Source: Acanthaster planci
Taxonomy: Eukaryota; Echinodermata; Asteroidea; Valvatida; Acanthasteridae
Reading direction: 5' to 3'
NCBI RefSeq assembly: GCF_001949145.1
Contig: NW_019091427.1
Coordinates: 551,729-615,728, forward strand
DNA length: 64,000 nucleotides
Of the stretch, positions 1 through 12,400 are shown in pieces (the first letter of the stretch is position 1; every line of letters begins with the position of its first letter). The translations under genes were made by a program, and so were the position numbers. The notes under the pieces were generated by a model. That model was not told where the DNA came from. It saw nothing but the letters and a program-made list of their open reading frames with translations, and ran no database searches.

Positions 1-3000
1 ATGCAATAACAGTAACATGTTTTTTTAAGGAGAGGGGGCTGTGATATACAAACCAAGGTTAATAATGAATAAATCAAATTTTCTGATTCTTGATTATTTT
101 GAAACTTTAACTTGCTTGCATTTTTGACAGTATCTTATCATCAAATTTACGTGATTTTAGACTTAAAAATCGTGGCCTGGGGTCCTTGTAGCTGAGAGAA
201 ATGGGCTCCACTGGTCAAATACTGTTGATGCAAACATTTCCTTGAATGACAGTTGACTGCATGGGCTCATAAAAATATATACATGCATAAGCGCCATTTA
301 CAGTGATGTAATTTATAATAATTAACCAGCTGAACCAACACTGCAAGCTGAGTTTTTCCTCTCCAACACGATTTTCTAGCAATATTCATCCAAAGCAATT
401 TTTGTCCTTCTGTGAACTTGTACGGAAATTTCCTCTGATGTCCTTACAGAAGTCTTGATATTGCTAATGGGCAGGTTGGGTAATTTTTAACGAACGAATG
501 CTAGTGGTTAGAGAATGCATCAGCCATGTTGCAGAAACTAAAAACTGGTGAATAGGATCTTCATTCACTGGTGATGCTAGCAAGGAACATGAAAACTCCT
601 CCATTTACAGATTTTCCCCCTTGAAATGTTTCCCATACCCTTGAACATCAACAAGTTGACTCCTGAAAGTTCAGAAACAATAACAACTACTCGTTCATCA
701 CTTCGCGGTCTGGTACCTTTGCAAAAAAACACCATCCTACACATGCACTGTGATTAACGCGGTATTGATTTATACAGTGAGAAGAAGCCTGATGGAGTTG
801 CCTTTGAGCCCAGACTGACGTCTGGTGTTATTAAAGAGATGGTGGAAGGGGGGTTGAGGAGTTGGCCCAGCTTGAGCAAATAGTAGGTCAAAGAGCGGAT
901 GGATGCAGATGTTCTTGGGATCGGCGGTATCTTTGACAGAGGGTAGCGCTTGGATGGAATGGGGGGGGTGGAACTCTGGGGAGAAATCAATTGCAGATTG
1001 ACCTCTGCTTTTACCCGACACAGAAATTGAGACAACCTCCGAAGAGAAAAGCCTCTTTACTTGGACACGTCAAGTGGACTTCACAGCATTCCTCACATGT
1101 TGCAAAAACAAGAAGGAACTCGCTCAATTTTGCCTCAACTTCCTAGAGGCAGGCCTACCTTCAACGAAACAGCATGTCAAGCTGATTCATCTAATTATGT
1201 TGCATTTCACATCTACTGAGCCATCGCGACAATCCTGTACCCCGTTAATATTAAATATATTCCGTAATACCGTGAAAAAAGAGCAAATTTTTTTTGGGAG
1301 GGGGGCAAAAGTGTTTGGGGGACCAGAAACTTTGGACTTTTTTCAATGTAAACTCTTGTGGCTTTGTTGAGAGGTGAAGTTGCCATTTTGGGGCTTGGGT
1401 GGACAGCTTCTGTTTTCCTCCTTCCTCTGGATCCACCAATGTTCATGACAGGAAGGCATTTCATCTTTAATTTGACCATACAGGTCCCTCTCAAATGACG
1501 TCACTTCTGGCCTGCAGATGCCCACGTGCATCAGGATTTTTTACTTTAATTTTTGGGACGTGCATCGACTGCGTCGTATTTTGAAGATATTGGGATCAGC
1601 GCGCACGTGATTTTAGACCTACATGTATATTAGTGCCCGACAAAATGGACCATTTTGTGTGTTCAGTGGGATAAAGCTGCACGAATGTTTGGGAGCTTGA
1701 TGACACAACCTCCCCACACCTGAAGAGAAAAGAAAGTGTCCCTCAGCTTCTTTTTTTTCACTGCACAAAAAAATTAATTTTGTGGTCTCGAATATCAAAT
1801 ATCTTCGGCTGCCTCACATGAAAATTCCTACACTTTTGGCCATGAGATGAAGCTATCATCCAAACTAAACTCCAAGCTGTTTCTGGAGGGTGCACTGGAC
1901 GTCCGCCTCTTGCATATTTTCCTTTCCCATTTCTAAAAGCAGATGGCTTGGAATTCCCACAAACTAAAATGCCTGTCAAGTGCGGTAATCTTCCAGTCCC
2001 TATCTAATCCCCACGGGTCAAAGATTTATCGCCTCATGGCCTGGCAGGCTGACTGACTGTTAAACAGGGCATGACGAAAACGTAAGAAGATCTTTGCTGA
2101 AACAGCCAATGATAACAGGGCAGCGGCAACAAGGTGGAAGCAAGTGCTTGGATCGTTTGCGAAATGAGAAGGATCTAGCTGGGAGCAAGAGACTGGATAT
2201 CCATAATCCTGAAAGAGGATTTGAGGAGGACTTCACTCCCATTTCATGTTTAAACCCAGCTCAAAGCTTCCACTTCTTTCCTTTTTTAATTTTGGAAAGC
2301 CTGGTCACTTTATAGCTAATAACTCAACCTCTCTCCCCGAGGTCCTCTACATGAGAGCTCCACTAGGGAAATATAAATCTGGATCTAACCACAGCTTTAG
2401 AAAGATGCTTATTGAGCAGAAAATTTGCCCCATGGAGGTAGACACACAACTCAAGGAGTGCTCCCCTGGGGGGACAGCACCCTGGCATGACAGAGACAGA
2501 GGCAGAGAAAGGGAAAAACATGTTTTCTGCCCATTTGGTTGCCAGCTCAAGAGTTGCCAGAACTTTCAAGCAACCGCATGCCACTGGGTGGGATCTGAAA
2601 GCCCAGTGTATCATTAACACAGTAACTTCTGCGATTCTTGCACTATGGACAGTTCAGAAGTGGACGAAACATCCACTAACTTCGGCCTTGATTCATTATT
2701 TCATTTTATTCATTTATCCGTTATGGAGAATCAAAATGAAGAGTATAATTTTTTTACGCTTCTCTGCTTCCTCAATAATTAACCTCCAACTGCAAACAGT
2801 TACAATCGCAGTCAACTTTTACTTTCAAAAGTATCAAATTTTTCAGATATTGCTTTGGCGATTCTGAAAGAAAGAATTTTCTTTATTGGGGGGGTATATG
2901 TCTGAGAAACGGCTTTTCTTTTTTTTTCAATGACTAAATTGTTCGAAGATTGATGAGAAGGCAAAGTTCAGGTAACACTTGTCGTTGTGGTAATTACTGA

Positions 3001-3896
3001 TCTGATAAATCCCGGCACTCTCCAGTAAGGTGCGGAAGGCAATATGGACCAGTAAGCTGTTGGAAAGTTCTTCACAGATAATATAGGAAATAAATTTGTG
3101 TGGACTGGAAGAAAAAAAAAAGACAACTTCTTAGTCAATTCGAGGGCAATTACTCTCCTGTTGTGGAAGCCATGTTTGATTAGTGAAAGAAAAAAATGCC
3201 ATGCCGGACAAAAACAAAGAAAGTTATTAGTTACAAAGAAGAGCCGCTGACTTATTCGAGATTAGAGCCGGGGAAGAGACTCCTCAGTTGGTTGCTACAA
3301 ATTTTTGGAAATTGCGGACGTGGTCTTGTGTCTATTTCTTCAAATATAAAATACTCCCTCCATCCGTAACAACTCAGATGTTTTGCTGGATATTGTTTAA
3401 TGTTAGGCCACATTCTCCAGATGAATGTTGTATCACCCACCGAGGAGCAATCTCCCCTCACAACACGAGAAACATTCTTCAAATTGTCAGCAGGATTGCT
3501 GAACATGTATACCGATTCAAAGAACACTGCTCAAAATCTCATGCAGAGTGGCGAGGAAACTAACCTGCTTAAAGACGGCATATCCTTCAGACAAATTTGT
3601 ATTGAAAGTCGGTGTCTTTAAAAACACTCCATGTGCAGACTTTCAAAGATTTGGGAGGAAATGGCTGGACTGGACAAAATCTGGCTGCTGGTATAATCTT
3701 TAAGGTGTGACATTACAGATTTGCATTTTATTGCAGTCTTGTTTGCTCAGTGAAACATTGTAAGGGCTGTAACACATGGGTTTTGTTGTAAAGAAAATAG
3801 TTTGTAAGAGTGGAAATTGAAGACAGGTGGCATCATTGTGAACTACGCTGATACTTCAGTACTTTAGAACCCCTGGTTATGTTCCACACATACCCA
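1..3896. other. Non-coding stretch left of the first gap
   Basis: No exon of the GABBR1-like gene or of any other gene was recognised here. Short frames on both strands lack splice context and familiar motifs. Notable contents are a G-run at 961-968, a diverged dispersed repeat (about 1482-1610) and AT-rich spacer. The stretch is probably a further intron, or the region 3' of the receptor gene's visible part. Confidence 0.6.
1482..1610 (+). repeat. Diverged dispersed repeat, copy 1
   Basis: This is the partner of the repeat at 22740-22870, sharing TCAAATGACGTCACTTC (1491-1507) and, about 95 bases on, GGGATCAGCGCGCACGTG. The class is unknown and there is no tRNA-like promoter. Confidence 0.6.
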
Positions 3897-4571
3897 NNNN
3901 NNNNNNNNNNNNNNNNNNNNNNNNNNNNNNNNNNNNNNNNNNNNNNNNNNNNNNNNNNNNNNNNNNNNNNNNNNNNNNNNNNNNNNNNNNNNNNNNNNNN
4001 NNNNNNNNNNNNNNNNNNNNNNNNNNNNNNNNNNNNNNNNNNNNNNNNNNNNNNNNNNNNNNNNNNNNNNNNNNNNNNNNNNNNNNNNNNNNNNNNNNNN
4101 NNNNNNNNNNNNNNNNNNNNNNNNNNNNNNNNNNNNNNNNNNNNNNNNNNNNNNNNNNNNNNNNNNNNNNNNNNNNNNNNNNNNNNNNNNNNNNNNNNNN
4201 NNNNNNNNNNNNNNNNNNNNNNNNNNNNNNNNNNNNNNNNNNNNNNNNNNNNNNNNNNNNNNNNNNNNNNNNNNNNNNNNNNNNNNNNNNNNNNNNNNNN
4301 NNNNNNNNNNNNNNNNNNNNNNNNNNNNNNNNNNNNNNNNNNNNNNNNNNNNNNNNNNNNNNNNNNNNNNNNNNNNNNNNNNNNNNNNNNNNNNNNNNNN
4401 NNNNNNNNNNNNNNNNNNNNNNNNNNNNNNNNNNNNNNNNNNNNNNNNNNNNNNNNNNNNNNNNNNNNNNNNNNNNNNNNNNNNNNNNNNNNNNNNNNNN
4501 NNNNNNNNNNNNNNNNNNNNNNNNNNNNNNNNNNNNNNNNNNNNNNNNNNNNNNNNNNNNNNNNNNNNNNN
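3897..4571. other. Assembly gap (675 N)
   Basis: A run of 675 undetermined bases sits just downstream (in transcript direction) of GABBR1-like exon D. It begins about 350 bases past the exon D donor and could hide the next small exon. The long open frames that cross it are artefacts of the Ns. Confidence 0.99.
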
Positions 4572-4658
4572 GTATATCACAGACTACATGCATGAAGTAT
4601 GAGGGATATGCAGTCTAAAACTGTCTAAATATCATCGCTGTGACTGAAAATAATATGT

Positions 4659-4736
4659 GCATATGGAGGTTCCTGGCTAGTGGCTTCAGCCAGTCGGTTT
4701 GCATATGGAGGTTCCTGGCTAGTGGCTTCAGCCAGT
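4659..4736 (+). repeat. Tandem duplication, 2 copies, period 42
   Basis: A 36-base identical block (starting GCATATGGAGGTTCCTGGCT) occurs at 4659-4694 and 4701-4736 with six bases between, inside the intron after exon D. The copies are identical, so the duplication is young or has been homogenised. It ends about 180 bases from the exon. Confidence 0.95.
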
Positions 4737-4917
4737 TGATTCAGAGTCTGTGTCTGAATTACTTGGATACGGCTTGAAATTATACATGAGTCTATGGTGG
4801 TGACCGCAGCCACTTCAGTAGAGTCATGCATAATTTCAAGCGACAGTCAAGTGATTTGGACAGCATAAAGGGCTACACAAAAGGCTACCAGTGAGAAGAT
4901 GAAGTGTGACTTCTTAC

Positions 4918-5109
4918 CATGCCAGAGATGGACGGCGTGTCGTCGGGCTTGAGGATGAGCGCCTCAGTGGTGATGTGGTACTGAAGGGCTTCCATAAGCT
5001 GATCAGCCGTGCAATTGACCTTCGGGTCTGAAGTCTTGTACCATTCGTCCGGGTACCAGCCTAGGATCATCCAGACATTCTTGGGTCCGTACAGCTTTTG
5101 CTTGTACAC
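4918..5109 (-). CDS. GABBR1: GABA-B receptor subunit 1-like, exon D: flytrap lobe 2 with binding Trp
   Basis: This exon of 64 codons lies 533 bases after exon C, with a CTTCCACACAG acceptor and GTAAGA donor, phase 0. It starts VYKQKLYGPKNVWMILGWYP and later reads DPKVNCTADQ, HITTEALIL and TPSISGM. Trp at exon residue 18 falls on Trp278 of mammalian GABA-B1b, which packs against GABA, and Cys at residue 33 falls on Cys293, partner of the exon C cysteine. NCT at residues 32-34 is an N-glycosylation sequon also present in the mammalian protein. The coding sequence should continue with a T-x-x-EF type segment, but nothing matching was seen between 4917 and 1. The next exon is therefore in the N gap at 3897-4571 or off the left edge. 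The seven-helix domain and C-terminal coiled coil are not in view. Confidence 0.95.
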
Positions 5110-5642
5110 CTGTGTGGAAGCAGTTGGATAAAAACAACTAGTCAAACAAGATGGTAACACCTGCATCAGCATTCACATGCATATTTAAAGGTCTTCACAA
5201 ATACCTGAACTGCCAAAGCATGGCCAATAGAGACTTTTCAGTCGCATGGTTTTTGACAGTCAGCATTGAATTTATACAGATGTGCGCAGAAAAACACGCC
5301 TTCTAAGTCTCTCATTATTTTAGCGTAGGTGAAAATGCCAACAGAGATTTACAGATTAGAAATTGCACGGGCATCCACGGACACGGTGCACTTCCTGAAA
5401 TGCCTTTGCTTGTCATGTTACGTCACATGAAAAACCTTTATACTGTCTAAGATTAACAGGGGTCAATGAACTGTGCTCTTGGAATTCTAAGCAACTTGCA
5501 TCTCCGTCATTTTACCATCTGAGAACTACATGTACCAAGCATATTACTGAGTCCCTAATTTGCCAGAAAATTCTGAAGGCCTGTTCAAGACCCAGCAATT
5601 TTGACGTGCACAGTTCAAACGGAATGAGGCCCCTGGGCTAAC

Positions 5643-5810
5643 CTCACAGAAGACCCTGCGTGCCATATCCTCATAGAAGACGCCAATGATGATGCGGGCA
5701 TCCTCTCGTTTCAGGTTCTGGATGGCGTTGTCCGGCTCAGTTAGGAAGCTCTGCCGGCTGGAGATCTCCATGCCCGCATCCTTGACCCGCTTCTCCAGGT
5801 CTTCGATAGT
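5643..5810 (-). CDS. GABBR1: GABA-B receptor subunit 1-like, exon C: flytrap lobe 2 start
   Basis: This exon of 56 codons is separated from exon B by a 9288-base intron that carries SINE insertions. The acceptor is CTCCTTGCAG. The donor is GTTAGC, weaker than the other three. Joining exon B to exon C gives [14 protein letters not shown], matching the family pattern at this point. Inside are [26 protein letters not shown] and ARRVFCE. The Tyr at exon residue 46 falls on Tyr250 of mammalian GABA-B1b, a GABA contact in lobe 2, and Cys at residue 55 falls on Cys259, which forms a disulfide with Cys293. Reading on past the donor gives SPGASF and leaves the family pattern, while splicing to exon D restores it (FCE-VYKQKLYG). 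This supports the proposed junction. Confidence 0.95.
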
Positions 5811-5882
5811 CTGCAAGGAGCAAAAGAGGGAAAGAATACCCCGATGAGCAGGTGGACGAGTTTAAAGGGTGGTAAGATTCAG

Positions 5883-5910
5883 AGACTCATATGCAGAGAC
5901 TCATATGCAG
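5883..5910 (+). repeat. Short tandem duplication, 2 x 14 bases
   Basis: AGACTCATATGCAG is repeated exactly at 5883-5896 and 5897-5910, about 70 bases into the intron that precedes exon C on the minus strand. It is a simple slippage-type duplication. Confidence 0.95.
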
Positions 5911-6074
5911 GAGAACTCATACTCAATTTTAATGCATTTAACCAACCGTGCAGAACTTGCTAGCTGGTCTGTTTCTTGTGCCAGATGCTTTGGGAATGAT
6001 GACTAGTTATGAGAACAAAACAAGTCTGGACTCAGTTCGCTTTCAGAAACTGTACATATCCATAACGTGTTTGA

Positions 6075-6219
6075 AATATTTCAAAAATGGATTTGTGCCG
6101 GGGAGATGAAATTAATTTTGGATTTTTGCCCTGCCTGACGTGTATTTTAACACTGTATACTCAGTGTATGCCTCCAAAATTAATTTCATCTCCCCGGCAC
6201 AAATCCATCTTTGAAATAG
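6075..6219. repeat. Fold-back made of opposed SINE tail fragments
   Basis: A perfect 35-base inverted repeat (6088-6122 and 6173-6207, left arm starting TGGATTTGTGCCGGGGAGAT) extends with mismatches to about 6075 and 6219. The roughly 50-base loop (6123-6172) is the reverse complement of the tail of the SINE that follows at 6373-6440. The simplest reading is an antisense tail fragment abutting a sense tail end of the same family. As RNA it would form a long hairpin. Confidence 0.85.
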
Positions 6220-6442
6220 TTGTTCGAGGTACCCGCTGCTACACCTGATTTGAACCAGCAAGCCGACACCGGCAAGCTTGGTGGTGGAGTGGTTAAGACA
6301 TCTGCACTAGTAAGCAGGAGGTCTTGGGTTCGAGTCCCACCCGAGTACCCTTGTGGTTTTTTCACAAGCCTTCGGGGGCATACACTGAGTATACAGTGTT
6401 AAAATACATGTCGGGCAGGACAAAAAAAATCCAAAATTAATG
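6220..6442 (+). mobile_element. tRNA-derived SINE
   Basis: This 223-base element has a tRNA-like head with an A box (TGGTGGAGTGG, 6282-6292) and a canonical B box (GGTTCGAGTCC, 6328-6338) at normal tRNA spacing, followed by an unrelated body and a tail ending in an A-rich run and CCAAAATTAAT. The ten bases TTTGAAATAG flank it at 6210-6219 and 6443-6452, like a target-site duplication. The left copy, however, also belongs to the neighbouring tail fragment, so the repeat could instead reflect tandem arrangement of elements. Compared with the antisense tail at 6113-6175 and its continuation, about 25 bases near the 3' end are missing. It lies in the 9.3-kb intron of the GABBR1-like gene, opposite to the gene's direction. 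Confidence 0.82.
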
Positions 6443-6452
6443 TTTGAAATAG

Positions 6453-9400
6453 AGAAAAAGAAGAGAGATGAGCCTGTGAGTGGCTCTACTATGCACATTT
6501 GAAGAAATAAGTTAAAAACAGGCCTTTTTTAGGTTGAGGATGTAGTGGCAAAACAGGAGGGGGGAGGAATTTTGGGGGGCACCTTCGGCTACACACTTTT
6601 GTTTTTCAGGAGGGCACTGAAAGCATATGAAATGTGACTTGAACATGGGTGGTGCACATTTCATAATATCAAAGGGGGGGAGACACAGGTTTTGGGAAGG
6701 GGAGGGGGGAGTATCCCCACCCACAGTTACTCACTGTAAGGATGAGCTACAAGCCACCTTGCAGCTGTGTCACAAACTCTATGCAAAGATGTGTAGTCCC
6801 TTAGCAACCATTTTTATTCTATCAGGTTTGTTTCATATTAACTTTCCAAATTTAAAGTAATCCATGCCCATGCAGAGGCACAGTGAAGTGAGCACGATTC
6901 TCCCCTCCCCCCCAAAAAATCCTAACCATCGATGGATGAAAGAAAATGCCTCATAAAAACCATTAGGCCGTGAGGTGTGCTTGCAAACAAACAGGTGACA
7001 AAACTAATTAATTGTAAAGGTCGCTCTTGGGCCTAGCGGGCCAAAGTAATTGACAACATATGATATATTAATGCTGTAGTGGTTTTGTGGTGCCTGTGCT
7101 GGTATTTTTCTCCCCAGACGTATGAAGAGCACAACCCCCGGCAACGCCAAACCCACTTTCCCCTTCACGCTTCAGCTGCCTCTCTGAAACAATTTCTTTT
7201 TCTGGAGCGGAGATGAAACACACTCGGCATTATCGACCGGATCCCCTAGTAAAATATCGCATTCGGCTGCAGGGTAATTTTCAGTAGGGGCTTTGACGTG
7301 GTAAAAACTTGACCAGACTGATTATTGGAGAACTACAATTTGTATTACATATAGGAATTCGATCAAGGGCGGCACAACCGTCTCCATTCATTTTCTCATT
7401 CAATATCTAAAGAAAACTAGATCAATGTCCATTCCGGTTCAAGTACAAGTCAGTAAAAGTAAAATGAATACAGACATATTCACCCTTCCTCTAAAAGCTG
7501 AAAAACATATATTCATGGCTTAACATGCCTAGACTTGATCCTCCAGCCCAGATTTGATCCTATATGTACATGTACTAGTAATTTTAAAGATACCTTGTCT
7601 CACTGCTCACAATAATCACATCTGAAACGTCACAAGTTTGCAAATCAAATTCAGCAAAGACAAAGACTACAGCAACAACAACTAAATGTTCCTCTCGATC
7701 TTCATTTCAGCCAACACTTGAACCGCGGAATCAAGTGAAGTCTAGTCCAATTTTAGTTTTTTTTAGCTAAGCAGACTACAAGACGATATATTTTATCATT
7801 TGGAGCTCAGATTCAGTTCTGAACCGACTCCCCAAAAATCCCGAATTGTGACGTCAAGAAAATAAGTTTTACTAAAAGGAACAGGACAACCAATGAAGAT
7901 GTATACTGAAAATATGCTGACTACTGCATTCTTGTCTTGCCATGCAGTCTGCAGTTGAGTAATCAAAACTACAATTTTCAATTTTGCAGTCTCTTAAAAG
8001 TTTGAGATACACTTGATACTGAAAAAAAGGGATTATTTTAGTGACAGAGTAGTCGAATCTAGAAAAAGACTGACAAAGATTCTTCATCCGACGGGTGGCT
8101 GTTTTCTGGGTTTCTGGAACATCATTCTCGAGCTGAGAGCAAATGTACTCGGAATATTGACTGCAATCTTGAAAAAATATCGTATTCATCAGTGATGAAT
8201 AATTGCAGTGAGAATTTTGGTGAAAAATTCTTGGCAGATAACTTGGGGGAAGGAGAGCAGGTTGCAAGAGACCTGTAATTTGAGTCTTGAGAGGGTCTGG
8301 AGGCCTTAGGCCACAACCAATGCTCTATTTTGGAGGGAAATTCTTGAAATTTGAAACAATATTCTTCTTATTGAGTGTTCTGTTGGGAAATATGCCTTTG
8401 AAATTTCAGTCAATATTTTAATGCAAAGTCTTGTGCCCACTCCTTTATAGAACATCATCATATGAATTTCCTCCGACCTCCAAAGTCCTGAAAGAAGCCC
8501 TTTTTCAAGACAGTGGTAAACAAAGGCAGTCTGTTTTATGGGTGCACTGCCCAATTCAAGGGAAATTCTCCACCAGGCTGAGGTGCTCAAAAAGTACCCC
8601 TACAGTTTATTTGAAAAAGAGGGGATTGTGTAGCCCAAGAAATTGTGTGATTGTGTATAGAATGGCCAAGAATGAACTACCCAGATTCAAGGGCTCCCAT
8701 CCCAGGGTAAAGCATAGAAAAATGCTGTTGAAAAATTGTCCCAAGAGCCTGGAAAAGTGGAGGGATGTCATTTGAAAAATGGCTGTGGACAGACTTGGGA
8801 ACATTCACTTTTTTGGGGGGGTGAGTTTGTTTTTGGTGGATAATTAAAAATTTCATTGGTTAACCTACTAAAAACTGAAAATCAAAATTGAATCGCTTAA
8901 TATCATCCCCTCATATGTTTCGGTTCATCTCCATTCGGGGCACCCCTCCCCCTTTCGAGAATGCCAGGTTCCCTCCTCCAATTTGTGAATACTGGATTCA
9001 CCCCTGCCTGCTGCACTTGTTTGCACCTATCATACCTATTAAATAAAGAAAAAAAGATAAGCATGCTCTTCGATTCCCCCTGCTGATATTCAGGAGACAT
9101 CTTGTATTCAAAGTTTAACTCTTGTGTGGCAGCCATGATGTGCCCTTCCCATGCACTTTCATCTCGGATGAGGTGCGAAACCATGGCTCCCCTCTCATCA
9201 CGCAAAGCCATCTGCCCCCCAAACAATCCGAGCTCAATGGCCTCTGCCGTGCGATTAACGTCAGAGGCAAACTGCTAAATTGGTCGAGACACCTCTCGGC
9301 ATTGTGTCCGCCCTGAAGCCCTGGCTGGAGCATCTCGGGTAAGCGACCGACATGAGGGTGGACTGAATGTGAGAGCATTGTGTGGCGACGACTCGGTGCG

Positions 9401-12400
9401 CTGGAATTTTTTATGGCGTGCACTGATGTATAGGCGTAACAGCTACGGCTTTTTAGTAGTGTAAATGTGGAATAAACATATCACTGTCAATGTGCATACT
9501 ATCCTGGTATGCAACATACCTTTGAATGTCATCTGATGATAAAAGCACATACCAGAAAGTAAGGTAAGAGCTCTTACATGTACTGTACTTCTAGACTGGC
9601 TCGTGCCATTTTTAAAACCTTCAATATAATCAAGGGACCAGGAAAAACCTTGCTTTCCCTGGTACAGGTATATTGATTGCCAAGTGTGTACAGAAAAAAC
9701 ACACTCCCCTTTTGAAGTAACTGGCTGGAAGCTTCAGCCACTTCCTGAAGATCCCATATACTAGGACCGTGTCTGAAACAGGCTTCTACAGCTCTGGTTA
9801 AATCTAATTTCAGCAGGTCTCGGTGCAACTTCTATGGGCGAAGACCTGACCTGACTGTGTCACTCCCAGCCAAAGCCAGTTGAGTCCAATGTGGCTGCAT
9901 GGCGCCCTCTGGAGTTAACGCACAAAGTCAATATTCCTGATGTACCCGTTCCCCTCCCCTACCACGCACTGGTGGGCGACCAATTTACATGGGTACACAG
10001 CACCCATGCAAAGACTATTCATTCCAATACAGAGAGGTCATGCATGGTCCGCGCTCTTCACAAGGACCTGCATGGGCACCTATGCTATGTAAAAACTTGC
10101 TGTATCCTGTTTGCACGGGGGGGCTCAAACTGTGAGGAAACTTGCAACTGCAATTTGTAAGCATCAAGCACACTCACTGCAGACCACACACTTTAAACAA
10201 CAGTACGAGTGCTCAAAAGAGTAAACCTAAGAAAGTTTAACGAGTTGTCCTTGCCCTCCAAGATAGACAACACTCACACAGCAGGTGTATTCCTTGCCAC
10301 ACAAATATCTTCTGAGCTTCTCCAAACAAAAAAATTGGAAAGAAGAGAAGGCAATGACTGAACAATGCGCTGCACTTCGTCTCAACTGGAGCAGACGGAA
10401 TACAGGGCAGAATTCCAAGCACCTGCCGTAAGACTCCTGCACCCTTCCCGCTCCCATTATTGGCGTTCAACCGACCCCGCAAACCCAATACGAGCAAATA
10501 TCGACAGCCTCACGCTAGGCTGGGGAGAACATTGATTCCCTTTCTTACATAACACCTGGCGTCTGATTCCGGCCCAGTCGGGCACGCAATGTGTACATCA
10601 GCCTACTGCACTGCTGGGCTGACAAACAAAACTAGCAACAGTGGGAAAGAATCCCTTGCATGATTCTTAATTAGTTTCAAGCTCGGGTTTTGCCAAAAAA
10701 AGAGCATATATGAAATAACCTAGTGCAGAGTAACAAAGGTGTGTCATTAATAAGGAAGACCCAACCCTATGTGACCATTTCATTTGCTCTTAAAACAAAT
10801 CTAAAGTCTACAATACCTTGAATCATACTTTTAGCAATTTGGCTTCGACCTGCATCATGGTATCATTTCCTTGGGACTGCAACGATTTGTACGAAACTGT
10901 TTACTTACGGCTTGTGTATATGATGGAAGATGCTAATGACCAAAAGCAGAGGGCTTCTAGAAAAGAACAATTACATGAATGTTTACACGGGTGCTTGAGT
11001 TATGTGCTTCCACAATGAGTTGAATGAAGTGACAGAAATTTACTTAGACGGTACTTGACACCATAGTTGATTGCTACTCGGTATAGTGTGCAACATTCCT
11101 TTGCCCGCTTGAATAAATCCAGGCACCCTGCAGGGGCAGAGTGGGAGAATCTTTTCGATAGGTCAGAAAGATATTTGATAGCAATCTTGTTTGAGTGCGA
11201 AAACTGTGTGCAACAATGATCCATCGCAAAGCATTTCCTCAAAAAAAGGAAACATCTCAAAAAACATCATCCAGAGGACAGTACCATGTGGAAGTGTTTT
11301 GCAGTGCACAAATGAAAACAGGTATCATTAATTTTAGGCAAGCAGCTTCACAGCTTTTCTCTCTTACAGTTTCCCTCGGTGAAACTCGGTGAAGATTAAT
11401 CAGGCTAAAATCTATCCAAACAGCAAGAGATGTCACTCAGGACTCGGCTGGACTAGTTCTTTAATCAAAGTACATGTATTTCAACCTGCATTCAGGGCAT
11501 TTTTCCACTCTAAATCTCCTCGTACTAGTTTGCGAATTGGAAATAATAATGTATGCTGAGGCCAATGGTAAAGCCTATGCCTATGTTTGCATACTGTGTA
11601 AGTAAACAGGCTTCTTTTCAGAGTCACCATTTGACTCAATACTGTTTTTCATTTAAAACCGGATCGAACTAGATGCTGAAAGTAAACACGAATTGTGACG
11701 TCCAATCAAACATTTGTGCTGCGAATTCATAAAAATTGAACAACTCAAGCAAATTTCATCTCAAGTGATGTCGCCTGAGGCACATTTTGCTACAAATGCT
11801 TTGCGATGTCAAATTCACTTCATTTTTTTTTTGCGTTTGGCTGAAGTGTGAACCAGCCTTAATGCTGCCGTCCCACGTTGCTACCTTCCTTGAGGCATAT
11901 GGCTCTGCTGTACTGCCAATATGGATGACAACAATGTGGCTTGTTGGCACTGCAAACGACGCCAATTTTAGACTTGTGCAATGGCCTTTGCATAGTGATG
12001 TGCAGGCCACAGAATTGTTCGCATTATCAATATATGAGATAACCCCATTCTGTGAGGGTGGGGGGGTCGACGTCAAACACACAGCACAGAAAAGAAGGGA
12101 CACTGACGCACCATGCCAGAAAAGGGGGGGGGGGAAAGCACCTTGATCGCCATGGCATCAGCAACACCTGCACATTTCCCACAGCGCCAGCCAATACCCT
12201 CGCTCCTCTTACCCGAGACACCATCATCAACCGGGGGGCCACTGTGTTTGTTTTTAATCAGCGTCTTTAGCGGTACGGTGGGACCGGGCTGGTTTCTGCT
12301 CGGCTGGGCCGACAGTAATGATCTTCTACTGCCACAGTTTGCCTGATTACAGCCTACAAATGCCAGGGACAACTCTCCCCCCCACATCCAGAAACACAAA

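Noticed and set aside
3864-4595. Three 238-codon frames spanning the N gap
   Set aside because: They are open only because undetermined bases contain no stop codons.
6275-6348. Possible functional tRNA gene (A and B boxes, T arm)
   Set aside because: The acceptor stem pairs poorly, there is no clean 3' terminator context, and the sequence continues into a SINE body with flanking repeat. It is the head of a SINE.
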